DNA of 64,000 nucleotides from contig NZ_JAHXZL010000003.1 of assembly GCF_019429525.1 (NCBI RefSeq), forward strand, positions 1-64,000, read 5' to 3'. Positions 1 to 8,300 of this stretch are shown in pieces (position 1 is the first letter of the stretch; each line of letters starts with the position of its first letter). The stretch comes from Sphingomonas folli (GTDB taxonomy: Bacteria > Pseudomonadota > Alphaproteobacteria > Sphingomonadales > Sphingomonadaceae). The translations under genes were made by a program, and so were the position numbers. The notes under the pieces were generated by a model, which saw only the letters and a program-made list of their open reading frames with translations, was not told the DNA's origin and ran no database searches.

Positions 1-277
1 GGGCCGGGCGCGCGGCGGGTGCGGGCGCGGCGGCGCGCACCGGCGCGGGCTTGGGCGCGGGCGGCGGCGGCGCCGCGGCAGCCGGCGCCGGCTCGGCGGC
101 GCGCGACTCCTCCTTGGTCGTCACCGGCGACGGGCGCGACTGGAGGCCGAGGCGATGCGCCTTGCCGATCACCGCGTTGCGGCTCACGCCGCCGAGCGCC
201 TCGGCGATCTGACTGGCGGTCTGACCCGCCTCCCACATCGTCTTCAGCGTGTCGATCCGCTCGTCGGTCCAGGACAT
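1..277 (-). CDS. gcrA: GcrA cell-cycle regulator (partial, N-terminal part)
   Basis: The reading frame begins at ATG (277, reading down) with MSWTDERIDTLKTMWEAGQT, the hallmark start of GcrA, and continues with a helix-turn-helix region containing GGVSRNAVIGKAHRLGL. A low-complexity Ala/Pro linker follows and runs off the left edge, so the C-terminal sigma-factor-binding domain is not in the window. In alphaproteobacteria GcrA binds RNA polymerase sigma-70 and activates cell-cycle promoters, often those carrying CcrM-methylated GANTC sites. A purine-rich Shine-Dalgarno stretch (AGAGGAAG) precedes the ATG. The gene is divergent from the ABC permease at 339. Identity rests on the conserved N-terminus. 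Confidence 0.93.
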   Translation of the reverse strand, partial: MSWTDERIDTLKTMWEAGQTASQIAEALGGVSRNAVIGKAHRLGLQSRPSPVTTKEESRAAEPAPAAAAPPPPAPKPAPVRAAAPAPAARPA

Positions 278-338
278 CCTTGTCTTCCTCTAGCGTTCCG
301 GTTGCGGGCGCGCGCCGCAGCGGTTACCCGCACAGGCG

Positions 339-1190
339 ATGAGCAGCCAGCCTCCTACCGGACATATTCCGTCAGCCATCAGGCACGCCCCCGGCGAACC
401 GGTGATCCGGAACGTCAACTGGGGCGGCCTGCGAACCCTCTATGTGAAGGAGGTGCGCCGTTTCTTCAAGGTGCAGCTCCAGACGGTCTGGGCGCCGGCG
501 GTGACGACGCTGATGTTCCTCGTCATCTTCACCGTCGCGAACGGCGCGCGCAGCCCGGTCAACGTCGGCGGCGCGCCCGTCGCCTTCGCCGACTTCATCG
601 CGCCCGGGCTGATCGTGATGGGCATGCTCAACAACGCCTTCGCGAACGCCAGCTTCTCGCTGCTGGTCGGCAAGATCCAGGGCAATATCGTCGACTATCT
701 CCAGCCGCCGCTGTCGACCAGCGAGCTGCTGGCGGCGCTGGTCGGCGCGGCGGTGACCCGCGCCTTCTGCGTCGGCTGCGCGGTGTGGCTGGCGATGGCG
801 CTGTGGCCGGGGGTGCACGTGACCCCGGTGCACCCGCTGGCCGTGCTGTGGTTCGGGCTGCTCGGCGCGATGTTCCTGTCGTTCGCTGGCGTGCTCACCT
901 CGATCTGGGCGGACAAGTTCGACCATGCCGCGGCGGTGACCAATTTCCTGATCGCGCCGCTGACCCTGCTGTCGGGCACCTTCTACTCGGTCGACCATCT
1001 CGCGCCCGCGTTCCGCGCGTTCAGCCACGTCAACCCGTTCTTCTACGTGATCTCGGGCTTCCGCTACGGCTTCCTCGGCAGCGCCGACTCGCCGGTGGCG
1101 GTGGGCAGCGTGGTGATCCTGGCGATCGACGTCGCGCTGGGCGTGCTGTGCTACGTGCTGCTGAAGCGCGGGTGGAAGCTGAAGAGCTGA
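339..1190 (+). CDS. ABC-2 type transporter permease
   Basis: A 283-residue integral membrane protein of the ABC-2 permease family, the group that includes NodJ- and YadH-like exporters. After a cytoplasmic N-terminus with LYVKEVRRF come about six hydrophobic segments, the first around residues 50-68 (TLMFLVIFTVANG). The region near residues 210-250 (LSGTFYSVDHLAPAFRAFSH followed by NPFFYVISGFRYGF) is the typical ABC-2 signature. It would form the membrane channel of an exporter together with an ATPase, but no ATPase gene adjoins it: gcrA lies upstream on the other strand and a hydrolase is convergent downstream. The substrate cannot be inferred. The start is the first ATG after the gcrA promoter region; its Shine-Dalgarno is weak. 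Confidence 0.88.
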   Translation: MSSQPPTGHIPSAIRHAPGEPVIRNVNWGGLRTLYVKEVRRFFKVQLQTVWAPAVTTLMFLVIFTVANGARSPVNVGGAPVAFADFIAPGLIVMGMLNNAFANASFSLLVGKIQGNIVDYLQPPLSTSELLAALVGAAVTRAFCVGCAVWLAMALWPGVHVTPVHPLAVLWFGLLGAMFLSFAGVLTSIWADKFDHAAAVTNFLIAPLTLLSGTFYSVDHLAPAFRAFSHVNPFFYVISGFRYGFLGSADSPVAVGSVVILAIDVALGVLCYVLLKRGWKLKS

Positions 1191-1202
1191 CCCGCGCGAG
1201 CT

Positions 1203-1330
1203 TCTCCCCGCTCGCTGGAGGGGAACCATGCGGAGCATGGTGGAGGGGGATCTCCGCGAGCGCTGCGCCGCGAGGAGAGCCCCCTCCGTCAGCGCTGGCG
1301 CGCTGCCACCTCCCCGCGAGCAGGGAGGAT
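1203..1330. repeat. 130-bp imperfect palindromic intergenic element, copy 1
   Basis: The outer arms (TCCCCGCTCGCTGGAGGGGA and CCTCCCCGCGAGCAGGGAGG) and inner arms (GGAGGGGG and CCCCCTCCGTCAG) form a long imperfect dyad between two convergent genes. The same inner words, such as CCCCTCCGTCAG followed by TGCCACCTCCCC, recur in the element at 58159-58291, so this is a dispersed family. It lies just past both stop codons and could act as a bidirectional transcription stop. Confidence 0.75.
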
Positions 1331-2092
1331 CTAATCGGTCACGAAGTCGGCGATTGCCTGGCCCAGCTCGGGCTTGGTCACCGCGCTCATGTGATTGCCC
1401 GGGATCTCGGCATAGCGCGCGTTCGGCAGCGCGTCGGCGAGCGCCGCGGCCGAGCCGTTATCGTGATCGTCGGCGCCGCTGAGCACCAAGGTCGGGCGGT
1501 CGAGCGTCGCGAGCTGCTCGGCGGGCGTGCTCGCGAACGTGTCGATCACGCCGAGCAGCGCGACCGGGTCGCCGCCGGTGGTCTTGAGGAACGCCTCGGC
1601 GAGCCACTCGGGGCTGCCACGCTCGTGCTGGCCGAGTCGGGTGAGGATGTGGCGGAAATGATCGGCGCGCCGCTCGGCGCCGACGATCCCGTCCAGCCCC
1701 ATGCCGGCGAGCACCACGCGCCGCGGCGTCGCGCCGCGCGCGAGCATCCGCACCACGGTGCGCGCGCCGAGCGAGTAGCCGCCGAGGTCATAGTCCGTCA
1801 GACCGAGATGCCGCACCAGGGCCTCGCCGTCCATGGCCAGCGCGTCGGGCGGGTAAGCCGCGGGGTCGTGCGGCTTGCCGCTCTCGCCGTGCGCGCGCAG
1901 GTCGGCCATGACGACGCGGACACCGCGTGCCGCGATCGCTTCGGCGTGGCCGTAGCGCAGCCAATTGGTGCGCGCGTCCGAGAAATAGCCGTGGATCAGG
2001 ACCAGCGGGCGCCCCTCGCCGAGCTCCCGCCAGGCGATCGGATGGCCGTCGAAACTGTCGAGGAAGCGCGTCTCAGTCGGGGAGCTTGCCAC
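1331..2092 (-). CDS. alpha/beta hydrolase
   Basis: A 253-residue alpha/beta-hydrolase-fold protein. From a GTG start at 2092 it shows the oxyanion-region motif VLIHGYFSD (residues 31-39), the nucleophile elbow GGYSLG with Ser107, an acid-loop motif LVLSGADDHDN, and a C-terminal GNHMS carrying the catalytic His. The triad is therefore complete. The substrate is unknown; esterase, lactonase or C-C hydrolase are all possible. The GTG is chosen because residues farther upstream only mirror the preceding gene read in another frame. The two genes overlap by 20 bp, suggesting translational coupling with the GFA-domain gene. Confidence 0.85.
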   Translation of the reverse strand: MASSPTETRFLDSFDGHPIAWRELGEGRPLVLIHGYFSDARTNWLRYGHAEAIAARGVRVVMADLRAHGESGKPHDPAAYPPDALAMDGEALVRHLGLTDYDLGGYSLGARTVVRMLARGATPRRVVLAGMGLDGIVGAERRADHFRHILTRLGQHERGSPEWLAEAFLKTTGGDPVALLGVIDTFASTPAEQLATLDRPTLVLSGADDHDNGSAAALADALPNARYAEIPGNHMSAVTKPELGQAIADFVTD

Positions 2093-2519
2093 TCGTTTCC
2101 ATCCACTTGCTGACGATATGGGGGAGCTCGTCGGTGCGCTTGGCGGGCAGGCCAGCGGTGTCGACCCAGGCGGCGTGGCGACCCTCGACGCCGAAATGGC
2201 CGACCGGACGGAGTGAGCCAGCGTCGTCGAAGCTGCCGACGGTGAGGTCGAGCTGGTCGGCGCCGTTCCCCTCATAGGTGAGCGGCGTGCCGCAGTCGCG
2301 GCAGAAGCCGCGCCGCGCGATCGGCGAGGAGCTGCGACGGTCGGGCTCTCGCGTGATCCAGGTGACCGAGTCGCGACGTACCTGCTTGAGCGCGGCGAAC
2401 ACGCCGCCGGTCGCGCGCTGGCACATGCGGCAGTGGCACAGATAGGCGTCGTCGTCCTCGACCCGCACGGCGTAGCGCACGGCGCCGCACTGGCACCCCC
2501 CGGTCATCTCGCGCGCCAT
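2073..2519 (-). CDS. GFA family (CENP-V/GFA domain) zinc-binding protein
   Basis: A 148-residue protein with the full cysteine pattern of the glutathione-dependent formaldehyde-activating (GFA) fold: GGCQCGAVRY near residue 8, LCHCRMCQRATGG near 27-39, and GFCRDCGTPLTY near 71-82. These bind two zinc ions. Family members are usually annotated as GFA enzymes or aldehyde-activating proteins, but many have no proven activity, so no reaction is assigned. It is the first gene of a two-gene unit with the hydrolase, which begins inside its last codons. Confidence 0.9.
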   Translation of the reverse strand: MAREMTGGCQCGAVRYAVRVEDDDAYLCHCRMCQRATGGVFAALKQVRRDSVTWITREPDRRSSSPIARRGFCRDCGTPLTYEGNGADQLDLTVGSFDDAGSLRPVGHFGVEGRHAAWVDTAGLPAKRTDELPHIVSKWMETSGKLPD

Positions 2520-2698
2520 GTCGCCACTCCCATCCCTCGAGGATCGCGGCCTAGCGCGATGGCGCGACCGGGTAAACGCGCCCCACGGCCCGCCCCGGCC
2601 GCGCGACGTTCCACCTCGAGGCGAGGCGCCGAGGGGCTCGGTCTCCTCGGCACGAGCGGATCAGGGGCGGAACGCGACCGGCGTGCCCGTCGTCCCGC

Positions 2699-3772
2699 TC
2701 ACTCCCCGTCGGCGAACACCGCGTCGAAGGCGGCATCGTCGGTCTCGTCCGCCTTCTTGAGGTGGCGGCGGCCGAGCAGTTCCGCGATCTGCACCGCGTT
2801 GAGCGCCGCGCCCTTGCGGAGATTGTCGCTGACGCACCAGAGCGCGAGCCCGTTCTCCACCGTCGGGTCCTCGCGCACGCGGCTGACATACGTGGCATCG
2901 TCGCCCGCGCTCTCGATCGGGGTGACATAGCCGCCGTCCTCGCGTTTATCGACCAGCATCACGCCGGGCGCCTCGCGCAGGATGCGCTGCGCGTCCTCGG
3001 CCGACAGCTCGTTCTCGAACTCGATGTTGAGCGCCTCGGAATGGCCGACGAACACCGGCACGCGCACGCAGGTGGCCACCACCTTGATCTTGGGATCGAG
3101 GATCTTCTTGGTCTCGACCACCATCTTCCACTCTTCCTTGGTCGACCCGTCGTCCAGGAAGCTGTCGATATGCGGGATCACGTTGAAGGCGATCTGCTTG
3201 GTGAACTTCTTCGGCTCGGCCGGGTCGCCGACGAAGATGTTGCGGCTCTGCTCGAACAGCTCGTCCATGCCGATCTTGCCCGCGCCCGAGACCGACTGGT
3301 AGGTCGCCACCACCACGCGCTTGATCGTGGCGGCGTCGTGCAGCGGCTTGAGCGCCACCACCATCTGCGCGGTCGAGCAGTTCGGGTTGGCGATGATGTT
3401 CCTGCGCTTATAGCCGTCGATCGCCGCGGCGTTCACCTCGGGGACGATCAGCGGCACGTCCGGGTCCATGCGGTAGAGCGACGAATTGTCGATCACGACG
3501 CAGCCCGCCGCGGCGAACTTGGGCGCGTAGACCTTGGTCGCCTCGCTGCCGATCGCGAACAGCGCCATGTCCCAGCCGGCGGGATCGAAATGCTCGATGT
3601 TCTTGATCGTGAGCATGCGGCCGGTGTCGCCGTACTCGATCTGGTCGCCGGTCGAGCGCGACGACGCCAGCACCGCGATCTCGTCCGCCGGGAAGTCCCG
3701 CTCGGCGAGGATGTTCACCATCTCGCGCCCGACGTTGCCCGTGGCCCCCGCCACCACCACCCGATAGCCCAT
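2699..3772 (-). CDS. asd: aspartate-semialdehyde dehydrogenase
   Basis: This 357-residue enzyme reduces L-aspartyl-4-phosphate to L-aspartate-4-semialdehyde with NADPH, the branch step to lysine/diaminopimelate, methionine and threonine. The N-terminal Rossmann motif is VVAGATGNVGRE (residues 6-17). The catalytic cysteine is in NPNCSTAQ (Cys132), and the acid-base histidine is in RVPVFVGHSE (His244). The C-terminal acidic tail (about 20 residues) exceeds the usual family length. It begins with ATG at 3772 and stands alone; the DPP IV gene ends 85 bp upstream. Confidence 0.97.
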   Translation of the reverse strand: MGYRVVVAGATGNVGREMVNILAERDFPADEIAVLASSRSTGDQIEYGDTGRMLTIKNIEHFDPAGWDMALFAIGSEATKVYAPKFAAAGCVVIDNSSLYRMDPDVPLIVPEVNAAAIDGYKRRNIIANPNCSTAQMVVALKPLHDAATIKRVVVATYQSVSGAGKIGMDELFEQSRNIFVGDPAEPKKFTKQIAFNVIPHIDSFLDDGSTKEEWKMVVETKKILDPKIKVVATCVRVPVFVGHSEALNIEFENELSAEDAQRILREAPGVMLVDKREDGGYVTPIESAGDDATYVSRVREDPTVENGLALWCVSDNLRKGAALNAVQIAELLGRRHLKKADETDDAAFDAVFADGE

Positions 3773-3857
3773 CTCTCGTCCTTCCCGGCGCGCTCGGCGC
3801 GCGCAGCTTGACCCCGCGGCGGCCCTAATGCGCCCGCCGCGTGCGCGACAGCAAGCT

Positions 3858-6089
3858 TTACTTGGGGCCGCTGCCCACCTGCGCGTCGAGGAAGCGCTCG
3901 ATCGTCGTCCACACGTGGATGTCGCGCACCGCCGAGTGGGTCTTGCCGGGATAGAACATCAGCTCGAACGGCATGTCCGCCGCCTGCAGGCTCGCCGCCA
4001 CCTTGGTGGAATTGTCGAGGAAGACGTTGTCGTCCGCCATGCCGTGCAGCAGCAGCAGCGGCGTGGTGACGCGCTTCGGGTCGCGCACCGCGCGCGACGC
4101 GTCATAGGCGGCGGCGTCGGTGCGGGGGTCGCCCATGTAGCGCTCGGTATAATGCGAGTCGTAGAGGTGCCAGTCGGTAACCGGCGCGCCCGAGATCGCC
4201 GCGGCGTAGAGGCCGGGATCGGCCTCGATCATCTTGAGCGACATATAGCCGCCGTAGGACCAGCCGTACGTGGCGATCCGCTTCGGGTCGACGTAGTTCA
4301 GCGTCTTCAGATACGTGGCACCGGCGCGCTGGTCGGCGACCTCCACCGTGCCCATCGCGTGCCAGATCGCGCTCTCGAACGTGACCCCGCGATTGGCCGA
4401 GCCGCGATTGTCGAGCTCGAAATAGATCCAGCCGCGGTCGACGATGTGCTGGATCAGCGGGTTCTTCCAGTCGCGCGCGACGTTCTGCGGCCCCGGGCCG
4501 CCGTAATGCTGGAAGAACACGGGGTAGCGCTTGCCGGGCTGGAGCCTGGGCGTGACCATCTGCCAGTGCAGCTCGGTGCCGTCCTCCGCCCGGATCGTCC
4601 CGAACGTGGTCGGGCGGTGCGCGGCAAGGTAGGGCGCATAGGGGTGATCACCCTCGACCCTGTTCTCGTTGACCCAGGCCAGCCGCTTGCCGGTGGCGTC
4701 GGCGAGATAGACCTGCGGCGGCTGGTTGGGGTTGGAGCGCGTGACCAGGAAGCGCTGCGCCGCGCCGTCGGCAGTCACGCTGTTCTGCCAGCCGCGCTCG
4801 GTCAGCCGCTCGGGCGTGCCGCCGGCGAGCGGGACGACGTAGAGCTGCTGCTCCAGCACGTCGTCCTTGTTGGCCATGAAATAGACCTTGCCGGCGGCCT
4901 CGTCGACCGAGACCAGCCCGGTGACCACCCATGGCCCCTTGGTCAGCTGGGTCCACGTGCCGCCGCGCAGCAGCCAGAGGTGGCCGTAACCGTCGCGCTC
5001 GGAGCGCCACAGCAGGCCGCCGTCGGCGAGCGCGCGATAGCTGTCGGTGAGGTTGATCCAGCTGCGCGGCGCCGCGGTCTCGCCGAACAACAGCGTCGCT
5101 TGGCCCGTGGACGGGTCGACGCGGAGCACGTCGAGCCTGGTCTGCGCGCGGTTCTCGCGCTGGACGAGCAGCGCCGAGCCGTCGGGCAGCCAGTCCACCC
5201 GCGCGAGATAGATGTCGGGGTCGGTGCCGAGGTCGACCTTCACCTGGCCCTTGCCATCGGCGCGCATCACGTGAAGCTCGACCGCGACGTTGGGCGTACC
5301 CGCGGCGGGGTAGCGCTGCTGGTAGATGCTGGTGCCGGTCGCGCCGATCGCGGCGCGGGTGAAGACCTGCACCGGCGCCTCGTCGAAGCGCTCGACCGCG
5401 ACGTAGCGGTCATCGGGGCTCCACCAATAGCCGGTCCGCCGGTCCATCTCCTCCTGCGCGACGAACTCGGCCTCACCGAAATGGACCGTGCCCCCGCCGC
5501 CCTGGGTGAGCGCGCGCGCGGCGCCGCCGACGAGCGGCTGGAGCCACAGGTTCTGGTCGCGAACGTAGCTGACATAGCCGCCGCGCGGGGACACCTCGCC
5601 GTTCAGTACGCCCCCTTTCACCTCGGTCAGCCGCCGCGTCGCGCCGTCGAGCCCGGCCAGGTAGAGGTCACCGTCGGCCGGGACCAGCAGCTGACGCCCG
5701 TCCGGCGACCAGTCGTAGCGGATGATCCCGGTCAGCGCGCCGATGCGCGCGCGCTCGCGCTGCATCTTCTCCGCCTCGGACAAGGCCGCGCCGCTGCCGA
5801 CGCGCGTGCTGTCGACCAGCATCCGCTCCTGCCCGGTGGCGGGGTCGCGCGCCCAGAGGTCGAGGCGAAAGCGATCGTCGGCGCGCGGACGGAGAAAGGT
5901 GAGCAGCCGGCCGTCGGGCGAGAGCTTGAGCGCGCGCGGCTGCTGGCCGCCGAGATCGGGCGCGGCGAAGATGCGGTCGAGCGTGAGGCGCTGCGGGGCA
6001 GGTCTCGTCGCGCGCGCCTGCGCGGACTCAGCCACGAGCGCTCCCGTTGCTACCGTCGCGAGCGCCAACACCGCCAACCATGAACGCAT
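3858..6089 (-). CDS. exported S9 family peptidase, dipeptidyl peptidase IV type
   Basis: A 743-residue serine exopeptidase predicted to release Xaa-Pro/Ala dipeptides in the periplasm. A Sec signal peptide (residues 1 to about 26, ending AQARA) is followed by a beta-propeller domain with the DPP IV-type element EEMDRRTGYWWSPDD, whose two glutamates would bind the substrate N-terminus. The C-terminal catalytic domain has GWSYGGY (Ser611), HGMADDNV (Asp near 686) and GKTHS (His near 718). All three catalytic residues are present. It is monocistronic as far as visible. Sphingomonads carry many such exported peptidases, often with TonB-dependent uptake. Confidence 0.94.
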   Translation of the reverse strand: MRSWLAVLALATVATGALVAESAQARATRPAPQRLTLDRIFAAPDLGGQQPRALKLSPDGRLLTFLRPRADDRFRLDLWARDPATGQERMLVDSTRVGSGAALSEAEKMQRERARIGALTGIIRYDWSPDGRQLLVPADGDLYLAGLDGATRRLTEVKGGVLNGEVSPRGGYVSYVRDQNLWLQPLVGGAARALTQGGGGTVHFGEAEFVAQEEMDRRTGYWWSPDDRYVAVERFDEAPVQVFTRAAIGATGTSIYQQRYPAAGTPNVAVELHVMRADGKGQVKVDLGTDPDIYLARVDWLPDGSALLVQRENRAQTRLDVLRVDPSTGQATLLFGETAAPRSWINLTDSYRALADGGLLWRSERDGYGHLWLLRGGTWTQLTKGPWVVTGLVSVDEAAGKVYFMANKDDVLEQQLYVVPLAGGTPERLTERGWQNSVTADGAAQRFLVTRSNPNQPPQVYLADATGKRLAWVNENRVEGDHPYAPYLAAHRPTTFGTIRAEDGTELHWQMVTPRLQPGKRYPVFFQHYGGPGPQNVARDWKNPLIQHIVDRGWIYFELDNRGSANRGVTFESAIWHAMGTVEVADQRAGATYLKTLNYVDPKRIATYGWSYGGYMSLKMIEADPGLYAAAISGAPVTDWHLYDSHYTERYMGDPRTDAAAYDASRAVRDPKRVTTPLLLLHGMADDNVFLDNSTKVAASLQAADMPFELMFYPGKTHSAVRDIHVWTTIERFLDAQVGSGPK

Positions 6090-6413
6090 CCATTCCTCCG
6101 GGACTGCGACCCGGGCCCGGGCGCGCCGCCCTTATCGCGGCGGGAGGCGGTGAGGTAAAGCGTCACCCATGCTGTCGTGGTGGGAGCGCCCTTTCCTCCG
6201 ATAGACCGCCGACGACGACACGAGCACTCCCCATCAAAGAGACACCACCCCCGGCGGACACCGCGGTCCAGTCGGGAAGGCGTGGGTGGCAGTCACCAGC
6301 GTTCCCCACCTGGACCCCGGCGCTCGCCGGGGTGGCACGTAGATGTATGGGGCCCGCTCCGCACTCCTCCAGCGACGGCAAGCCGGCGGTGCGATGCCCG
6401 CCAACCTCCACGA
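6090..6413. other. non-coding stretch with a short hairpin, between the DPP IV gene and the rplS terminator
   Basis: No convincing gene is present on either strand. The stretch contains a perfect 8-bp stem, CCCCGGCG/CGCCGGGG with a 2-nt loop, at 6315-6332, within sequence (CCCACCTGGACCCCGGCGCT) resembling the other dispersed palindromes in the window. The promoter of the DPP IV gene should lie in its left part, but I see no clear -35/-10 pair. Confidence 0.5.
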
Positions 6414-6445
6414 GAAAGGGGCGCGGCGGTCTCCCACCGCGCCCC
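6414..6445 (-). terminator. intrinsic terminator after rplS
   Basis: Read on the minus strand, the stem GGGGCGCGG / CCGCGCCCC closes a short loop and is followed by a T-rich end (TTTCTC). It lies about 30 bp beyond the rplS stop codon, and so closes the trmD-rplS transcript. Confidence 0.75.
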
Positions 6446-6472
6446 TCGCGCTCCTGTCGGAACCGGGACCGC

Positions 6473-6856
<384 letters not shown>

Positions 6857-6860
6857 CGCG

Positions 6861-7589
6861 TCAATCCTTACTTCCGTGCCGCGCGCCAGAGGGCGAGCCG
6901 ACCCGAGCGCCCTCGTGGCGCTCCCACAGGTCTGGCCGCCGTAGCCGTGTGTCGATCTCGGCCTGTGACTGACGCCACGCCGCGATCCTCGCATGATCCC
7001 CCGATCGCAGCACCTCGGGGATCGTGCGCCCTTCCCATTCGACAGGTCGGGTGTAGTGCGGATATTCGAGGAGGCCGCTCTCGAAGCTCTCCTCGTCCCC
7101 GCTCGAAGCCGCGCCCATTACGCCGGGAAGCAGCCGAACGCAAGCGTCGAGCAGCACCAGCGCCGCCATCTCGCCGCCCGAGAGGATATAGTCGCCGATG
7201 GAGAGCTGCTCCACCGCGCGCGCCTCGAACAGGCGCTCGTCGAACCCCTCGAACCGGCCGCACAGCAGCACCGCGCCATCGCCGGCGGCGAGGTCGCGGA
7301 CGCGACGCTGCGTCAGCGGCGCGCCGCGCGGGGTGAGCGCGATCAGCGGGCGACCGTCGGCGTGCGCGTCGACCGCGCGGCTCACGACATCGGCGCGCAG
7401 CACCATCCCCGCCCCGCCGCCCGCGGGCGTGTCGTCGACGGTGCGATGGCGATCCTCGGTGAAGTCGCGGATGTTGACCGCGTCGCAGGTCCACCGCCCC
7501 TCACGCAGCGCGCGGCCGGCGAGTGCGGTGCCGAGCGGGCCGGGGAACATCTCAGGGTAGAGCGTCAGGATCGTGGCGCGGAAGGTCAT
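6861..7589 (-). CDS. trmD: tRNA (guanine-N1)-methyltransferase
   Basis: A 242-residue SPOUT-class methyltransferase that makes m1G37 in tRNAs from S-adenosylmethionine. The knot region is visible as [16 protein letters not shown] and [20 protein letters not shown]; the N-terminus [15 protein letters not shown] is typical. The ATG at 7589 overlaps the vapC stop as ATGA; a TTG nine bases upstream is less likely. Normally trmD follows rimM directly, but here it is separated from rimM by the VapBC pair and a divergent flavoprotein. Its expression may therefore depend on read-through from the toxin-antitoxin promoter or on an unseen one. Confidence 0.96.
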   Translation of the reverse strand: MTFRATILTLYPEMFPGPLGTALAGRALREGRWTCDAVNIRDFTEDRHRTVDDTPAGGGAGMVLRADVVSRAVDAHADGRPLIALTPRGAPLTQRRVRDLAAGDGAVLLCGRFEGFDERLFEARAVEQLSIGDYILSGGEMAALVLLDACVRLLPGVMGAASSGDEESFESGLLEYPHYTRPVEWEGRTIPEVLRSGDHARIAAWRQSQAEIDTRLRRPDLWERHEGARVGSPSGARHGSKD

Positions 7590-7975
7590 CGCGTCCAATT
7601 CTCGACGGCGAGGCCGGGGACGCCCGCGAAGTCGCGCTCATTGTTGGTGACAAGGGTGGCGTTGAGCGAGAGCGCGTGCGCGGCGATCAGCAGGTCGAAG
7701 CTGTGACGGCGCGGCGACGTCGATGCCGCTAGGGTGCCGTAGCGCTCCGCCGCGGCGCGGTCGAAATCATGAACGCCCAGCACCCCGACGAAAACGTCGA
7801 GCCGCGCCTCGTCCGCGGTATCCACACCGGGGCGGTTGGCGCCGTAGCGCAATTCCGCCAGCGTGATCGTCGACAGGCCGAGGTCACGGCCGTTCTGCGC
7901 GCGGATCCGTGCGCGCAGCCGCTCGCTCCGCGCGAGCGCGAAGTCGATGCAGACGTTGGTATCGAGCAGGTACAT
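7586..7975 (-). CDS. vapC: PIN-domain toxin, VapC family
   Basis: A 129-residue PIN-domain ribonuclease of the VapC group. The acidic metal-binding residues are in place: Asp5 in [10 protein letters not shown], Glu41 in TLAELRYG, Asp94 in [10 protein letters not shown] and Asp115 in NNERDF. Such toxins cleave tRNA or rRNA and are held inactive by the cognate antitoxin. It starts 3 bp after the antitoxin stop codon and overlaps trmD by 4 bp, so it is translationally coupled on both sides. Placing a toxin immediately before an essential tRNA-modification gene is unusual. Confidence 0.93.
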   Translation of the reverse strand: MYLLDTNVCIDFALARSERLRARIRAQNGRDLGLSTITLAELRYGANRPGVDTADEARLDVFVGVLGVHDFDRAAAERYGTLAASTSPRRHSFDLLIAAHALSLNATLVTNNERDFAGVPGLAVENWTR

Positions 7976-7978
7976 GCG

Positions 7979-8248
7979 TCAGGCGGCAGTGTCGCGAGCG
8001 GGCGTGCGCCAGTCGCGCTCGTCCTGCTCGATCTCGCCGCGCCCCGCCGCCATGAACTCGGGCGAGAAGGCGCCGTAAAGGCCATCCAGCACCGCCGCCG
8101 CCTGATCGTCGCGCCAGACGCTGCACGAGCCGTCGCGGTGCGGCACCAGCGTGACATCGTCGCCCTCCTCGAAGCCCAGCGCCTTGGGCAGGCGCAGCGC
8201 GACCGAATTGCCGGACTTGAACACCTTGGCGCGATATTCGTTACTCAT
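7979..8248 (-). CDS. vapB: VapB-type antitoxin (AbrB/MazE fold)
   Basis: An 89-residue protein with the swapped-hairpin DNA-binding motif of AbrB/VagC/VapB antitoxins: YRAKVFKSGNSVALRLPKAL at residues 5-24. The C-terminal part, rich in Glu, Asp and aromatics, would wrap the PIN toxin. The start at ATG 8248 follows a GGGAG Shine-Dalgarno at proper spacing. It is the first gene of the pair and is divergent from the flavoprotein at 8301. A palindrome at 8273-8282 just upstream is a candidate autoregulatory operator. Confidence 0.92.
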   Translation of the reverse strand: MSNEYRAKVFKSGNSVALRLPKALGFEEGDDVTLVPHRDGSCSVWRDDQAAAVLDGLYGAFSPEFMAAGRGEIEQDERDWRTPARDTAA

Positions 8249-8272
8249 CGCCGATCTCCCGTATGCACGGGA

Positions 8273-8282
8273 TGTATATACA
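8273..8282. promoter_or_regulatory. candidate operator in the vapB / flavoprotein divergent region
   Basis: TGTATATACA is a perfect 10-bp palindrome and the only AT-rich word in the 52-bp gap between the divergent vapB and flavoprotein starts. It could be the binding site of the VapBC complex, a -10 element, or both. The assignment is inferred from position only. Confidence 0.4.
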
Positions 8283-8300
8283 GGCGGGGACGACAGCAAG

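Noticed and set aside
3828..6083. A 751-codon open frame on the plus strand opposite the DPP IV gene, and similar very long frames opposite fusA, smc, ffh, valS and tuf
   Set aside because: They are antisense mirrors produced by high GC third positions; they are rich in Arg/Ala/His, lack domain motifs and ribosome-binding sites, and the genuine genes on the other strand have full family signatures.
7590..7598. TTG start for trmD nine bases upstream of the chosen ATG
   Set aside because: The ATG overlapping the vapC stop gives the family N-terminus; the TTG would only add three residues.
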